The position numbers were made by a program, and so were the translations under genes. A stretch of 64,000 nt of DNA from Caenimonas koreensis DSM 17982 (lineage in GTDB: Bacteria > Pseudomonadota > Gammaproteobacteria > Burkholderiales > Burkholderiaceae_C), in the NCBI RefSeq assembly GCF_009646335.1, contig NZ_WJBU01000004.1, positions 124,001-188,000 of the forward strand, in the 5' to 3' direction. Each line of letters begins with the position of its first letter. Position 1 is the first letter of the stretch. The notes under the pieces are model-generated. The model was not told where the DNA came from and ran no database searches. It saw nothing but the letters and a program-made list of their open reading frames with translations. Below are positions 63,961 to 64,000 of the stretch, piece by piece.

Positions 63961-64000
63961 TCAGCGCGGCATGTTCATCGCAGGATGCGCCGTCTCAGGC
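63961..64000 (-). CDS. possible 3' end of a gene continuing beyond the window
   Basis: On the minus strand an open frame enters from the right edge and ends at TGA 63961-63963, giving the last residues PETAHPAMNMPR. This is too short to identify. Its convergent placement with the hairpin at 63881 makes it plausible. Confidence 0.3.
   Translation of the reverse strand, partial: PETAHPAMNMPR

Overview
The window is high-G+C DNA (roughly 60-65% by eye) from a betaproteobacterium, most likely a member of the Burkholderiales. Supporting signs are an orphan Bug-type (tripartite tricarboxylate transporter) receptor, a beta-type exosortase E with its VPEID-CTERM partner, TpsB/TpsA two-partner secretion, SigF/NrsF with a bufferin operon, and Co-type nitrile hydratase genes. 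The gene set is mostly accessory: small operons, lone enzymes, a toxin cassette and surface systems. The only clearly housekeeping loci are guaC, uvrD and two tRNAs.

Layout. 1-2.8 kb: a sensory module of CHASE3 histidine kinase (interrupted by an in-frame amber codon), periplasmic binding protein and single-domain response regulator. 2.8-10.3 kb: unrelated single genes (ketopantoate-reductase-like, lipoprotein, holin-like membrane protein, NYN-LOTUS nuclease, HAD dehalogenase, HELTH metalloprotein, serine hydrolase). 10.4-17.9 kb: a polymorphic-toxin locus with a full-length Sec-exported Rhs protein, its immunity gene, and a displaced Rhs C-terminal cassette with a second tip and second immunity candidate. 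18-20.3 kb: alpha/beta hydrolase and both nitrile hydratase subunits. 20.3-27.3 kb: a lipoprotein, a DUF995 protein, then flavin monooxygenase plus intradiol dioxygenase divergent from an aspartoacylase-type hydrolase and an MFS carrier, which looks like a catabolic cluster. 27.3-31.4 kb: hemerythrin, Bug receptor, carboxymuconolactone decarboxylase, DUF1345 and UDP-galactopyranose mutase. 31.5-33.3 kb: a 54-residue VPEID-CTERM protein and exosortase E fused to a CPBP protease. 33.3-37.7 kb: LysR regulator divergent from a three-gene reductase/dioxygenase/esterase operon, then an SMP-30-like protein.

37.7-46.2 kb is a metal-stress region. An ECF sigma factor of SigF type and its DUF1109/NrsF anti-sigma sit divergently from a bufferin operon (bufA-bufB-bufC-doxX). 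An exact GTAACC-N16-CGAA promoter lies before bufA and a 17-bp-spacer version before sigF. Behind nrsF, on the same strand, follow a CDP-alcohol phosphatidyltransferase, a TVP38/TMEM64-mercuric-reductase-like fusion and an NDH-like flavoprotein. 46.2-47.2 kb: a small islet with higBA between a decayed tRNA-Lys 3' part and the intact tRNA-Lys(CUU), followed by tRNA-Ala(CGC). 47.2-49.6 kb: an oxidoreductase with a SAF-like end and a divergent kynurenine-formamidase-like hydrolase. 49.7-53.9 kb: TpsB/TpsA. 54-55.8 kb: a Crp/Fnr regulator lacking its dimerisation region and an unrecognised gene behind a concentric palindrome. 55.8-64 kb: guaC, a VIT/VWA surface protein, a CxxC periplasmic protein, uvrD and a TPR protein.

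With the starts chosen here no intergenic gap exceeds about 220 bp. The larger ones (3912-4133, 36455-36669, 49551-49728, 56812-56996) hold only the hairpins listed, or nothing I can recognise.
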